Shown piece by piece: positions 36,178 through 44,170 of a DNA stretch of 64,000 nt. The stretch spans positions 5,208,001 through 5,272,000 of the forward strand of contig CAKKNE010000001.1 of the NCBI GenBank assembly GCA_918797485.1, written 5' to 3'. The position numbers were made by a program, and so were the translations under genes. This DNA comes from Pelagomonas calceolata (Eukaryota; Sar; Pelagophyceae; Pelagomonadales; Pelagomonadaceae). The notes under the pieces were generated by a model. The model saw nothing but the letters and a program-made list of their open reading frames with translations, searched no databases and was not told where the DNA came from. The number at the start of each line of letters is the position of its first letter. The first letter of the stretch is position 1.

Positions 36178-37854
36178 TTACCACCCCGAAAAGTCCCCGT
36201 ACGGCTTCGCTTTTTTTGGCTTTGGTCGCTCCGTCGCGACGGGCAGCCGGTCGTCCGCGGGGCGCTTCGGCGCCGGCGCCGGCGCGGAAGCGGGCAGCGC
36301 CCGCAAGCCCGCGGGCGCGGCGGCCGCGCGCGCGGCGATCTTCGCCCGCAATTCCCCCTCGAATTTCGCGTCGGCCTCGACGGTGGGATCCACAAAAACG
36401 TCCGTCCCGAGGATCTTGACGCCGTCCTTTAGGGGTCGATGGTCGTCCGCCGCGTCTACCTCAATTCGCTCGATCCGATCTAAAACGTCGTGCCCGCCGA
36501 CGACCCTCCCAAACACCGTGTGCTTGTTGTCCAGGTGGCCGCAGGACTTGAAAGTAACATAAAACTGCTGCTTGTTCCGATCCCTCCCGTCGTTCGCGTA
36601 CGCGAGCACGCCGCGCTCCGAGTGCGTCAACCTTGAATCGAACTCGTCGGCGAAGGGCGCGCCCCATAACGAATCGCCGCCCCGGCCGGTCCCCGTCGGG
36701 TCGCCGCCCTGCGCGACGAAGTGCCGCACGACGCGATGGAAGAGCGTCTCGTCGTATTTGCCGTCCCTGCATAAACCCAGAAAGTTCTCCGCCGCGCGCG
36801 GGACCATGTCACAATGGATCTCCACATTCAGATCACCTAATGAAGTTCGTATGCGAGCATAGCCCTTCTGGCCCAGCGATCTTAAAACTTTCCACCGCGC
36901 AGTTTTAAGTTCGTCGTCCGTCGCCGCCCTTAATGCCGCGGTCGTCGAGCGGTCCATGGCCGACGACGTGAAGGAGCCCGACGTGGCGCCCGACGTTAAT
37001 TTCGACCCCGGCGTCACTTCGTCGGTGGTTGCTCCCAGTTGCCTTACCCTTAAATACGCCTCCGTGAGGCCCCTGTTCTCGGGCCGGTCGGGCGCATTGA
37101 GAGCTTCCTGGCGCGCCTTTTCTTTGGCCAGGCCTGCGTGGAAAGCAACCGGTGACGCCATCGAGCAGATAGAGTTATGATTTCCACACACACACATACG
37201 TTGCGCCTCGCGCTCCTGGACGTTCCGCTTCGCCTCGGCCAGGACCTCCTTCTGGGCGTCTGTTTGTTTAAACGATCCTTTCGACCCCAACTCGGCGTCG
37301 CGCTTCTTCCTTTCCTCCTGCAGGTGCCAGAAGTTGGCCAAATCCCTACGAGATACAAGATCCTTGTCGTCAGGATCATGTAACGATATAACGTCCTCCT
37401 TCCGGAAGGGCGTCGCGTCCAGCAGGTCCTCCAAACAGTTCCGCTTGAAACAGAGCTCCTTGACCGCGTCCTTCGAGAAGACGTTGCCAGTAGTAGCGAT
37501 ACAGACGACCTTCGAGTGATTCGTAAACACCTTGCAGGTCACGGGGCAGTGCCACTGGTTGTCCTGATTTTTCGCCATTTTCAGCCGTAGAACGTCCTTC
37601 ACAGCCAATTTCTTACCGGTCGCCGGTGAGACCCCCTTCTCCTGCACGTACGGTAGTAGCTGCAACGCGTCGAATAAAATCCCATCTCTCGCGCACACTG
37701 GTGAATCGAAGGGTAGTAAAGATAGAGCGCAGCAGTCAAACGGTAACGCCCCGGTCAGTCCAATAGTCTTCTTCTTCTTGTAGCCCCCGTAGAGGCCGGC
37801 GTGCTCGGTGGCCGTTATAAACATCCTATCTTTCGAGTGCTGGTTCTTGCCCAT
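36178..37854 (-). CDS. PPIL2: U-box/cyclophilin protein PPIL2 (CYC4)
   Basis: 536 residues from ATG 37854 after removing the 66-nt intron at 37134-37199. MGKNQHSKDRMFITATEHAGLYGG and the following two-part U-box (CCALSLLPFDSPVCARDGILFDA and HCPVTCKVFTNHSKVVCIATTGNVFS) are diagnostic of PPIL2/CYC4. The cyclophilin domain follows (DLNVEIHCDMVPRAAENFLGLC, FHRVVRHFVAQGGDPTGTGRGG, QQFYVTFKSCGHLDNKHTVFGRVV). PPIL2 is a spliceosome-associated peptidyl-prolyl isomerase with E3-type U-box. The tail ends in a basic, Pro-rich stretch and KPYGDFSGW. It is head to head with PRP28. Confidence 0.93.
   Translation of the reverse strand: MGKNQHSKDRMFITATEHAGLYGGYKKKKTIGLTGALPFDCCALSLLPFDSPVCARDGILFDALQLLPYVQEKGVSPATGKKLAVKDVLRLKMAKNQDNQWHCPVTCKVFTNHSKVVCIATTGNVFSKDAVKELCFKRNCLEDLLDATPFRKEDVISLHDPDDKDLVSRRDLANFWHLQEERKKRDAELGSKGSFKQTDAQKEVLAEAKRNVQEREAQRMCVCGNHNSICSMASPVAFHAGLAKEKARQEALNAPDRPENRGLTEAYLRVRQLGATTDEVTPGSKLTSGATSGSFTSSAMDRSTTAALRAATDDELKTARWKVLRSLGQKGYARIRTSLGDLNVEIHCDMVPRAAENFLGLCRDGKYDETLFHRVVRHFVAQGGDPTGTGRGGDSLWGAPFADEFDSRLTHSERGVLAYANDGRDRNKQQFYVTFKSCGHLDNKHTVFGRVVGGHDVLDRIERIEVDAADDHRPLKDGVKILGTDVFVDPTVEADAKFEGELRAKIAARAAAAPAGLRALPASAPAPAPKRPADDRLPVATERPKPKKAKPYGDFSGW
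37134..37199 (-). mobile_element. Short introner-derived intron, inverted core
   Basis: On the minus strand it runs from GTATGT to CCACGCAG and joins EAQR|LAKEKA in frame (66 nt, so it is also open if retained). It has GTGTGGAAATCA at the left and TTGCTTTCCACGCAG at the right, i.e. imperfect introner ends. The shared core ACGCCATCGAGCAG (37155-37168) is on the strand opposite to transcription, unlike the other copies. No 8-bp duplication remains. Confidence 0.65.
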
Positions 37855-38326
37855 GGTTGCTATCAGTCTTTTGCGGCTGCTCCTGCGACGAATGACTTGC
37901 GCGGCGCGGCGTATTGCTTTCGCGGCGGCGGCGTACGGCTGTGAGATGTTGTGCTGTGTGACAGCTGTGGGAGCGCCGCCTCGCGGGTGAAGCAGCGGTC
38001 GCCGGCAGCGATGCGGTCTAGATGAGAAGCGCTCGGAGCGTCCAACAAGCTGTATGGACCACAGAGGCTCGGGCCCGAGACATCGACGCGTCGACTGTGT
38101 CGCGCTAGTGTGTAACAGGACGCTAGGTCGGTTATGCGCGCGGCCCAAAGCTTTTGCTCGTCGCGCAAGGTCATATCGTGGCCTGCTGCAGGCTAGAAGA
38201 CCTCAGGACTGCTGCAGTAAGAGAGCTGCGGACAGATCGACCGCGCCGACGACTTGGGGACACGAGGGCTCTGCAGCCCATAAAACAAGCAGCGAGACGC
38301 CGCCGCGCATAAAACGAGGCGCCACG
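37855..38326. promoter_or_regulatory. Divergent promoter of two spliceosomal genes
   Basis: 472 bp between PPIL2 (minus) and PRP28 (plus), containing a CTAG motif at 38104-38127 and two CATAAAAC stretches close to the PRP28 start (38279 and 38309). Confidence 0.4.
38104..38127 (+). repeat. CTAG motif copy 6
   Basis: GCTAGTGTGTAACAGGA followed by CGCTAGG; 200 nt upstream of PRP28 and in the same direction. Confidence 0.6.
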
Positions 38327-40675
38327 ATGGAGGTCGACGAAGCGACGATCGTAACCGCCTCAACAAAACGCGGCGCGAGCGAAGACCCGCAAGACGCCGC
38401 GAAGCGCCTGCGGACGGACGACGCCGACGCGATGGACGAGGCCGCGGCACGAACGCGCGCGGAGATGACGCCCGCGGAACGAGAAGAAGCGGAACGCCTG
38501 CATCGAACGGCCGTAAGAGCTGAGGCTTTAGCAGCCGCCCAAGCGGCGGCCAAGGAACGAGGAGTGGCATTGTCGGCGGCCGAGGTAGCAGCACTGAAAA
38601 AGGAACAGGAGGCCAAGCCCAAATTTGTGAGCAAGAAGGAACGGGAACGCTTAGCTCTGGAGCGACTCGAAGCGAAACGACGGGAACGCGAACAGAAACT
38701 CAGGAGCGGCCCCAAGTTCTCCGCACCGCTACCTAGGAAAGAGCCCTCGATCAAGAAGGCTATCGATGATTACGCGGTATTGAGGGAGAAAAAGCCCGTA
38801 GCAAAGAAGGATACTGATAAGGAACGAGAATTGGCGCAAATCCGCGAGAACTATCTGGGCAAAAAAGGCAAGAAAAAGCAACCTAAACCTTCCGAGAAGT
38901 TCGCGCGCGTCTTCCAGTTCGACTGGGACGCGAACGACGACACTAGTCAGGATCTGAATCCGTTGTATGCTCGACGGCATGCGATCCAGCCTATGCTAGG
39001 ACGAGGCTACTTAGCTGGCTTAGATATGCGGGAGCAACGAAGAGCTCATACTTTTAGTCAAGCATTGAACGATAAGCGAGCCTCAGAGGCGCGAGCCCAG
39101 GAAGAGGCGGAAGGCCTCGCTCGGGCCGAGAGGAAGAAACGAGAGGCCCAAAGAAAGAAGGAAAGAGATGCGTTAACACAAGCCTTAGCTGCGGAAGAGA
39201 AGAAGGTCGAGGCCACGGCCCTAGGCAAGAAATTGCTGCACTGGACGGAAAAACCTTTACAAGAAATGAACGCGCGCGACTGGCGCATTATGAAGGAGGA
39301 CTTCGACATTCGGATACGAGGTGGGAAAGCACCTCCGCCGTTGAGATTTTGGAACGAGATGGCCGTGCCGGAGGGGATCCACAAAGCCATCCAAGATGCC
39401 AAATATAGAGATCCTTCACCTATCCAAAGACAAGCTATACCTGTTGGGTTAGAATTAAGGGATCTGATCGGTGTCGCGGAAACTGGCTCAGGGAAGACCG
39501 CGGCGTTTGCCGTGCCGTTACTCGCTTACGTCGCGCAATTACCAGCACAGCGTATTGCGTCGTTGGCCGAAGACGGTCCATTAGCTGTGGTTCTAGCTCC
39601 TACCCGTGAATTAGCGCAACAAATCAACGACGAGATCGCCAAGCTCAGTACTTACTTGTCGTGCAAGACGACCACTATAGTAGGTGGTAGAAGTATAGAG
39701 GACCAGGGGTTTTTGTTGCGCGAGGGTGTGGAGATCATCGTCGGGACGCCTGGAAGAATAAATGACTGCCTCGAATCGCAATACTTAGTACTGAACCAGG
39801 CGAACTACGTCGTACTCGACGAGGCCGACCGCATGATCGACATGGGCTTTGAGCCGCAAGTACATACGATACTCGAGGCCATGGGGGGGCTGTTGATGAG
39901 CGAAGACGAGATGTTGTTGGAGCAGCAGCGCGCCGCGTTAAGTAGGGGCGAGGCGTGTTATCGTATTACTGCGATGTTTTCCGCCACCATGCCTCCTGGC
40001 GTCGAGAAACTGGCCAAGAAATTTCTGCGGCACCCTGCAATAGTATGTATTGGCGATGAGGACTCCGGCAAGAATAAGAGAATCAGGCAGCACGTGCTGT
40101 TCATTAGTGAGCAGCAGAAGAAGCAGACCCTGATAGACTTACTGAGGAGGAAACAACCTTCAGAGAAGTACCTCGTCTTCTGCAATGAGAAGCGCGGCTG
40201 CGACGCTCTGAAGAAGGTGGTAGAAAATGCGCAAATACGGTGTGGGGTCCTCCATGGCGGCAAGACCCAGGACCAGCGCGAAGCTGCCCTAGAAAACTAC
40301 AAGCGCGGCACGTTCCGGATTTTCATCGCGACGGACGTGGCCGGAAGAGGCCTGGATATTCCGGACGTGGCCCACGTTGTCAATTATGACATGCCACTGA
40401 AGATCGAGAACTATTCGCATCGCATCGGTCGTACCGGTAGGGCGGGCAAGGACGGCGTCGCGTCTACCCTTCTTACGGATAGCGACGAGGCCATGTTTTA
40501 TGAGTTGCGGGAGTATCTGGAACAGACGGACGCGGACATCCCGCAGAAACTCGAGAAGCATCCCGCGGCGCACGCGAAGCCCGGCGAGCGGAACGCGCGC
40601 GGTGAGTTGCTTACTGAGAGAGCTGGCATGCGGGGGACGCAGTTCCTCGACGCGCGGAAGTTCGAGCAGGGGTAA
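38327..40675 (+). CDS. PRP28: DEAD-box pre-mRNA splicing helicase PRP28 (DDX23)
   Basis: 782 residues from ATG 38327. The N-terminal 300 residues are charged and helical, with the PRP28-specific segment FQFDWDANDDTSQDLNPLY and the MNARDWRIMKEDFDI lead-in. The helicase core has the Q-motif (YRDPSPIQRQAIPVGL), Walker A AETGSGKT (384-391), PTRELAQQ, GTPGR, DEAD (498-501), SAT (552-554), VFCNEKRGC, ATDVAGRGLDIP and HRIGRTGR (698-705). PRP28 exchanges U1 for U6 at the 5' splice site in the U5 tri-snRNP. All catalytic motifs are intact and no intron is needed. It is divergent to PPIL2, another spliceosome protein. Confidence 0.95.
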   Translation: MEVDEATIVTASTKRGASEDPQDAAKRLRTDDADAMDEAAARTRAEMTPAEREEAERLHRTAVRAEALAAAQAAAKERGVALSAAEVAALKKEQEAKPKFVSKKERERLALERLEAKRREREQKLRSGPKFSAPLPRKEPSIKKAIDDYAVLREKKPVAKKDTDKERELAQIRENYLGKKGKKKQPKPSEKFARVFQFDWDANDDTSQDLNPLYARRHAIQPMLGRGYLAGLDMREQRRAHTFSQALNDKRASEARAQEEAEGLARAERKKREAQRKKERDALTQALAAEEKKVEATALGKKLLHWTEKPLQEMNARDWRIMKEDFDIRIRGGKAPPPLRFWNEMAVPEGIHKAIQDAKYRDPSPIQRQAIPVGLELRDLIGVAETGSGKTAAFAVPLLAYVAQLPAQRIASLAEDGPLAVVLAPTRELAQQINDEIAKLSTYLSCKTTTIVGGRSIEDQGFLLREGVEIIVGTPGRINDCLESQYLVLNQANYVVLDEADRMIDMGFEPQVHTILEAMGGLLMSEDEMLLEQQRAALSRGEACYRITAMFSATMPPGVEKLAKKFLRHPAIVCIGDEDSGKNKRIRQHVLFISEQQKKQTLIDLLRRKQPSEKYLVFCNEKRGCDALKKVVENAQIRCGVLHGGKTQDQREAALENYKRGTFRIFIATDVAGRGLDIPDVAHVVNYDMPLKIENYSHRIGRTGRAGKDGVASTLLTDSDEAMFYELREYLEQTDADIPQKLEKHPAAHAKPGERNARGELLTERAGMRGTQFLDARKFEQG

Positions 40676-40701
40676 GTTTGTTTCTAGTATAGTGTCGGTA
40701 C

Positions 40702-41283
40702 TTACGCACTCCTCGGCGGCGTTTCGCGGGCGCGGAGCGCGGCTCGCGCGTCTCGTAGATTCTCCTCAATTCCCGCTGTTAGCGGGTGCGTGCCACCCAT
40801 CACGCGCTGCGTGGTCCGCGCCGTCTCCACGAGCATCGTCACGGCCTCGCGGAGATCGTCGAGCGTGGCGGCGGGGTCCTCGCAGAGCGCCGCCGCGTAA
40901 ATGCGCCTCATCTTGAGCGTGAGTCTATGCCCTTCACCGAGGACGCGGCGGACCACGGGAATTGTTTTGCGTAAGAGTGATTTGGCTTCTTCTAAGCGCT
41001 CCATATCGAGAAGGGACGCCGCGTAGTTGTTGGCCGCTCGGAGGGTGTCCTCATGTGATTTTCCACTGAGCTTCAAACGCCCGGAGTATACATCTCGCTT
41101 CACGCACAGGGCCTCTTCGACGCGTCCTAGTCGTTCATACGACATCGCGATATTAGCTTGGACGGCGAGAATGCTTTCTTCTGATACGCCAAGGCGCCGC
41201 CGCAAAGACAACTCGGCTTCTTGCACGGACAACGCGTCCTCGTAGTGGCGTGAAGCGTATAAACCGTTGCCAACCTGTGACAT
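40702..41283 (-). CDS. TPR protein, kinesin-light-chain-like, probably 5'-truncated
   Basis: From the internal ATG at 41283 (MSQVGNGLYASRHYEDALSV) this gives 193 residues; the frame is open to 41544 but without an ATG. It contains three or more TPR units of the 42-residue kinesin-light-chain type (YEDALSVQEAELSLRRRLG, RVEEALCVKRDVYSGRLKL, RLEEAKSLLRKTIPVVRRVLG, each followed by H-x-x-T/L). Only about 40 bp separates the open frame from the next gene on the same strand, leaving little room for a promoter, although a TATATATA run lies near 41530. It may be a truncated duplicate. Protein binding is the likely role. Confidence 0.55.
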   Translation of the reverse strand: MSQVGNGLYASRHYEDALSVQEAELSLRRRLGVSEESILAVQANIAMSYERLGRVEEALCVKRDVYSGRLKLSGKSHEDTLRAANNYAASLLDMERLEEAKSLLRKTIPVVRRVLGEGHRLTLKMRRIYAAALCEDPAATLDDLREAVTMLVETARTTQRVMGGTHPLTAGIEENLRDARAALRARETPPRSA

Positions 41284-41553
41284 CGCCAATATCCGAAACT
41301 GGTCCGCCTCGGGTCGGCCCACGTACGTCTTCCATCGCTCGACGATCACCGTGAGGCCATAACGACGCTCGAGGACGTGGAACGGACCGCGCGGCGCGTG
41401 CTCGGCGGCGCGCACCCGGAAGTAGTGTTGTTGGAGCAGGATTTGCGACGGTCGCGAGCGGAGCTCCGCGCCCGCGAAACGCCATCGCCGCCGGGGAGCG
41501 CCTAAGACATGGAACACCGCGAAATGACTATATATATCATTACACGAAGACGG

Positions 41554-42918
41554 CTAGGACCACGTCACCGTGATCTTCGCATCTAATGAAGAACGCAGGC
41601 CCTCGAGCTTCTTCTCGAAGGCCTGGATGGGTACCTTCTCGGGCGCCGTCACGACGCCCTCGAGCAGGAAGAAGGGTCTCGTTTTGCCATCTTTCCCAGA
41701 TACTCTTATAGTATCTGTGGTCAACTCATCAATGTTGAAACCCGCCGAAGCCAAGACTTCGGTCACTTGATACACGATGCCCGGTCGATCGTAGCCCGTG
41801 CACCGCACGCGAGCTTCGCGCATACTACCAGGATGAGAACTCGGCTTGATCTCGCGCGCCGTCACGTGCAAGCCGCTCAAGTCCTTGGTCGCGCCCTCGC
41901 CCAGCAACAAGTCCGCCCGCAAATGCGACGCCGACGTCTTGTCCTTGGATATAACGTGCATCACGACCGTAAAATCATCATTCATCCGAAGCATCTTGCT
42001 ACCGGTTATGCTACCGCCCCGATCGTAGATCCACTTCGACAATTGCGTCACGAGACCGACCCGATCTCTACCCGACGCCGTCACGCATAAGTGGGCCAGA
42101 CCTTGGGTCTGGACGGGCTTGGGTTCCTGCTGCTCGGCGGGCGTCACTCGCCGAGTCAACGACCGCACCACCGGAGACTTCTCCAAGTAATCATCAACAT
42201 TCGAAACCCTACGAGCCAGGCCCTGGGCAAACAACTCGGCCGCTCTCGCATCGACACCTCCAAAACCAAGCATCACTTCCCCGCCCCGCTCCTCGTCCTT
42301 CTCGTGCAAGACTTCCGCGTTCACTTCCGCCGCGGTCTCGTCGGACCCGCCCCGCATGGAAGACAGGATGCAAGTCCAGATCAGCGACGTCGAGGCGACG
42401 ACCGGAATCCGCATCCACATGGGAGAAAAGGCGAAGTTCATGGCCGTCGCCGGCACCCAGAGCTTCCAGAGCGCAAACAGGTCCGGCCAGAAGTTCTCGG
42501 ACCACCTCTCGTAGACCTTTGTCGGTGAGGCTTCCATACCAAGGCATACTACCTCCTTCGTCATGTAGAACGCCGGGAAGTACATGAACGGGTGGTGCAC
42601 GCACTGGTCGAGGAAGACTTGCGCGGCTAGAGCGGCCTGGCCCTTGAAGTCGGCGGCCTTTTCCCTCAGGGACTTGGCGGCAAATTTCTCCGCTTGCGGG
42701 AAGAGCCGTGAAAATACTGGGACGTATAACGAGTACTGCACGATACCTAGATACCCGAATCCAAACGACGCGAAGGCCGCGTTGCGCTTCCAATCAATAT
42801 TTTCTCGTCGCTCCACGAAGACTTGGACCACCAAATCGGAGACGGACGTCTTCGCGCAGCTAAAACCAACACCAAAGGCCATGGGGTTCGCCCGCGCGAA
42901 GGTGGCTATGATTGACAT
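41554..42918 (-). CDS. Mpv17/PMP22-type membrane protein fused to tandem ACT domains
   Basis: 454 residues. Residues 1-195 match Mpv17/PMP22 (FARANPMAFGVGFSCAKTSVSDLVVQ, WKRNAAFASFGFGYLGIVQYSLY, DQCVHHPFMYFPAFYMTKE, LWKLWVPATAMNFAFSPMWMRIPVVA), a four-helix channel-like family of mitochondria, peroxisomes and plastids. After a charged linker, two ACT domains follow: about 270-345 (LCVTASGRDRVGLVTQLSKWIYDRGGSI) and 365-450 (VRCTGYDRPGIVYQVTEVLASAGFNI). ACT domains bind amino acids and regulate enzymes or transport. The order suggests a ligand-gated membrane pore. I know of no described protein with this layout, but I could not search. Confidence 0.85.
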   Translation of the reverse strand: MSIIATFARANPMAFGVGFSCAKTSVSDLVVQVFVERRENIDWKRNAAFASFGFGYLGIVQYSLYVPVFSRLFPQAEKFAAKSLREKAADFKGQAALAAQVFLDQCVHHPFMYFPAFYMTKEVVCLGMEASPTKVYERWSENFWPDLFALWKLWVPATAMNFAFSPMWMRIPVVASTSLIWTCILSSMRGGSDETAAEVNAEVLHEKDEERGGEVMLGFGGVDARAAELFAQGLARRVSNVDDYLEKSPVVRSLTRRVTPAEQQEPKPVQTQGLAHLCVTASGRDRVGLVTQLSKWIYDRGGSITGSKMLRMNDDFTVVMHVISKDKTSASHLRADLLLGEGATKDLSGLHVTAREIKPSSHPGSMREARVRCTGYDRPGIVYQVTEVLASAGFNIDELTTDTIRVSGKDGKTRPFFLLEGVVTAPEKVPIQAFEKKLEGLRSSLDAKITVTWS

Positions 42919-43577
42919 CTTTCTGTGGTGTTGTTGTCGCTCTGGGTGGCTCCGCGTTTACAGCTCTACAGCGTGTGGATCTATGCAGAGCTGTTATTCG
43001 GCCTCAGGGGCACCACGAGCGACGCTGCGTGCAGCAGAGCCAGCTGTGCTATTGATGAGCCCTAGACGCCAGCCGTATATCAGTGTAACCCAGTTATGCG
43101 GCAACGCGAAGGCGCTGATCCTCGGGCTGCACGCACGATGACGCCCCCTGAATTCGGTTTTTGTGAACTGCGTTGATGTACCATTCATAATGGTCAGGGC
43201 ACTCCCTTCCGAGAGCTGCACGGGATGCCGGAGTCTGCGAAGCGGCAGTCGAGCGCGCGGGCGCGTACGGCCGCGTGTGCCGCAGAGCCGCTGCGACCAC
43301 GACTCTCCTCGCACTGACGTACCGCTGCGGTCATTAGCTCGCAAATAGACTGCGCGCGGGCGGCGACTGAGAGACTACCCCACGACGCTTACCCGCGGCG
43401 CGCGGTGGGGAGGGGTCGGCCCGCTCAGAGCTGCGTGTCGGCGTCCGGGTCGGCGGACGACGCGCGCTTCTTCTTCTTTTTCTTCTTCTTCTTCTCGGAG
43501 GAGAGGCCGGCGTCGGACGTGGCCCGCTTCTTCGACGGCTTCGTGTCGGCGGGCGGCGGCGGCGGCGGCGACGGACC
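42919..43577. other. Intergenic region with an orphan exon-like tail
   Basis: 659 bp upstream of the Mpv17-ACT gene and of the truncated ankyrin copy. A minus-strand ORF (42994-43344) crosses it but has poor codon composition. The right end holds the Lys-rich tail described separately. No CTAG motif is seen. Confidence 0.3.
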
Positions 43578-43601
43578 GATGGGACAACGCTGCACAAGGC
43601 C
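43425..43601 (-). pseudogene. Orphan last exon with Lys-rich tail
   Basis: On the minus strand, after a good 3' splice site (TTTACCTTCCCACAG), a frame reads GLVQRCPIGPSPPPPPPADT, KPSKKRATSDAGLSS, a run of nine Lys, and ends RASSADPDADTQL with a stop at 43425. It looks like a nuclear-protein C-terminus, but the sequence on its upstream side is the oppositely oriented ankyrin copy and then TMEM63, so no parent gene is present. Confidence 0.3.
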
Positions 43602-44141
43602 CTGTGGGAAGGTAAATACTGGAGGGCGAAGCTGTTACTAGACCTCGGAGCCGACATCGAGGCGAGGCTGAATCAAGTGAGTCCGCCGGATCGCACGCCG
43701 CTCATGCGGGGCGCCGACCGCGCGCGGAGTTGCCCCGCGGAACGAGTACCCGTGCAGCTGGCCTTGCTTCGTCTCCTCTTGAGCCGCGGCGCCGATCTGC
43801 GCGCGAAGGACCGGTACGGGCACACGGCTATCCAGATTGCCGGACTGGGAACGCCCGCGCGCGCCCTGCTCTCGGACGTCAAGGCCGCGGGCGGGTGGCG
43901 GTCCTACGTCCACCGCGATCGTCTACGCTTGCTCGTGCTCCGCGTGCTCTGCGAGAAGGGTCGCGCCTCGACGAGCGACGGCCCCCTCGCGCGCCTCTTT
44001 CCGCCACAGGCGCCCGACGACGACGCAACCGTCGAAGCCTCAGCGGCTCTGAACCGGGACGCGTTTCGCCACGTCCTTTCTTTCTGGCCGCCGCTTCCCG
44101 ACTTGCTCGGGGCTCCTCCCAAGCGCTTCCCATACACTTAA
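43578..44141 (+). pseudogene. Ankyrin-repeat gene copy, 5'-truncated
   Basis: The frame from about 43578 reads DGTTLHKALWEGKYWRAKLLLDLGADIEA and RTPLMRGADRARSCPAE, then RLLLSRGADLRAKDRYGHTAIQIAG, and the full family tail (DVKAAGGWRSYVHRDRL, LLVLRVLCEKGRA, LARLFPPQ) to RDAFRHVLSFWPPLPDLL at the stop. It is about 60% similar by eye to 34567 over the shared part. No ATG lies in frame at the start, and the sequence before 43578 is unrelated, so the N-terminal half is missing. It could be expressed by splicing to an outside exon, but none is seen. Confidence 0.6.
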
Positions 44142-44170
44142 GAAGATGTACACAAAATTATAAGGTTAGA

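Noticed and set aside
42994-43344. 116-codon minus-strand ORF with SAFALPHNWVTLIYGWR
   Set aside because: Looks partly protein-like, but it has no recognisable domain, mixed third-position bases and no supporting context.
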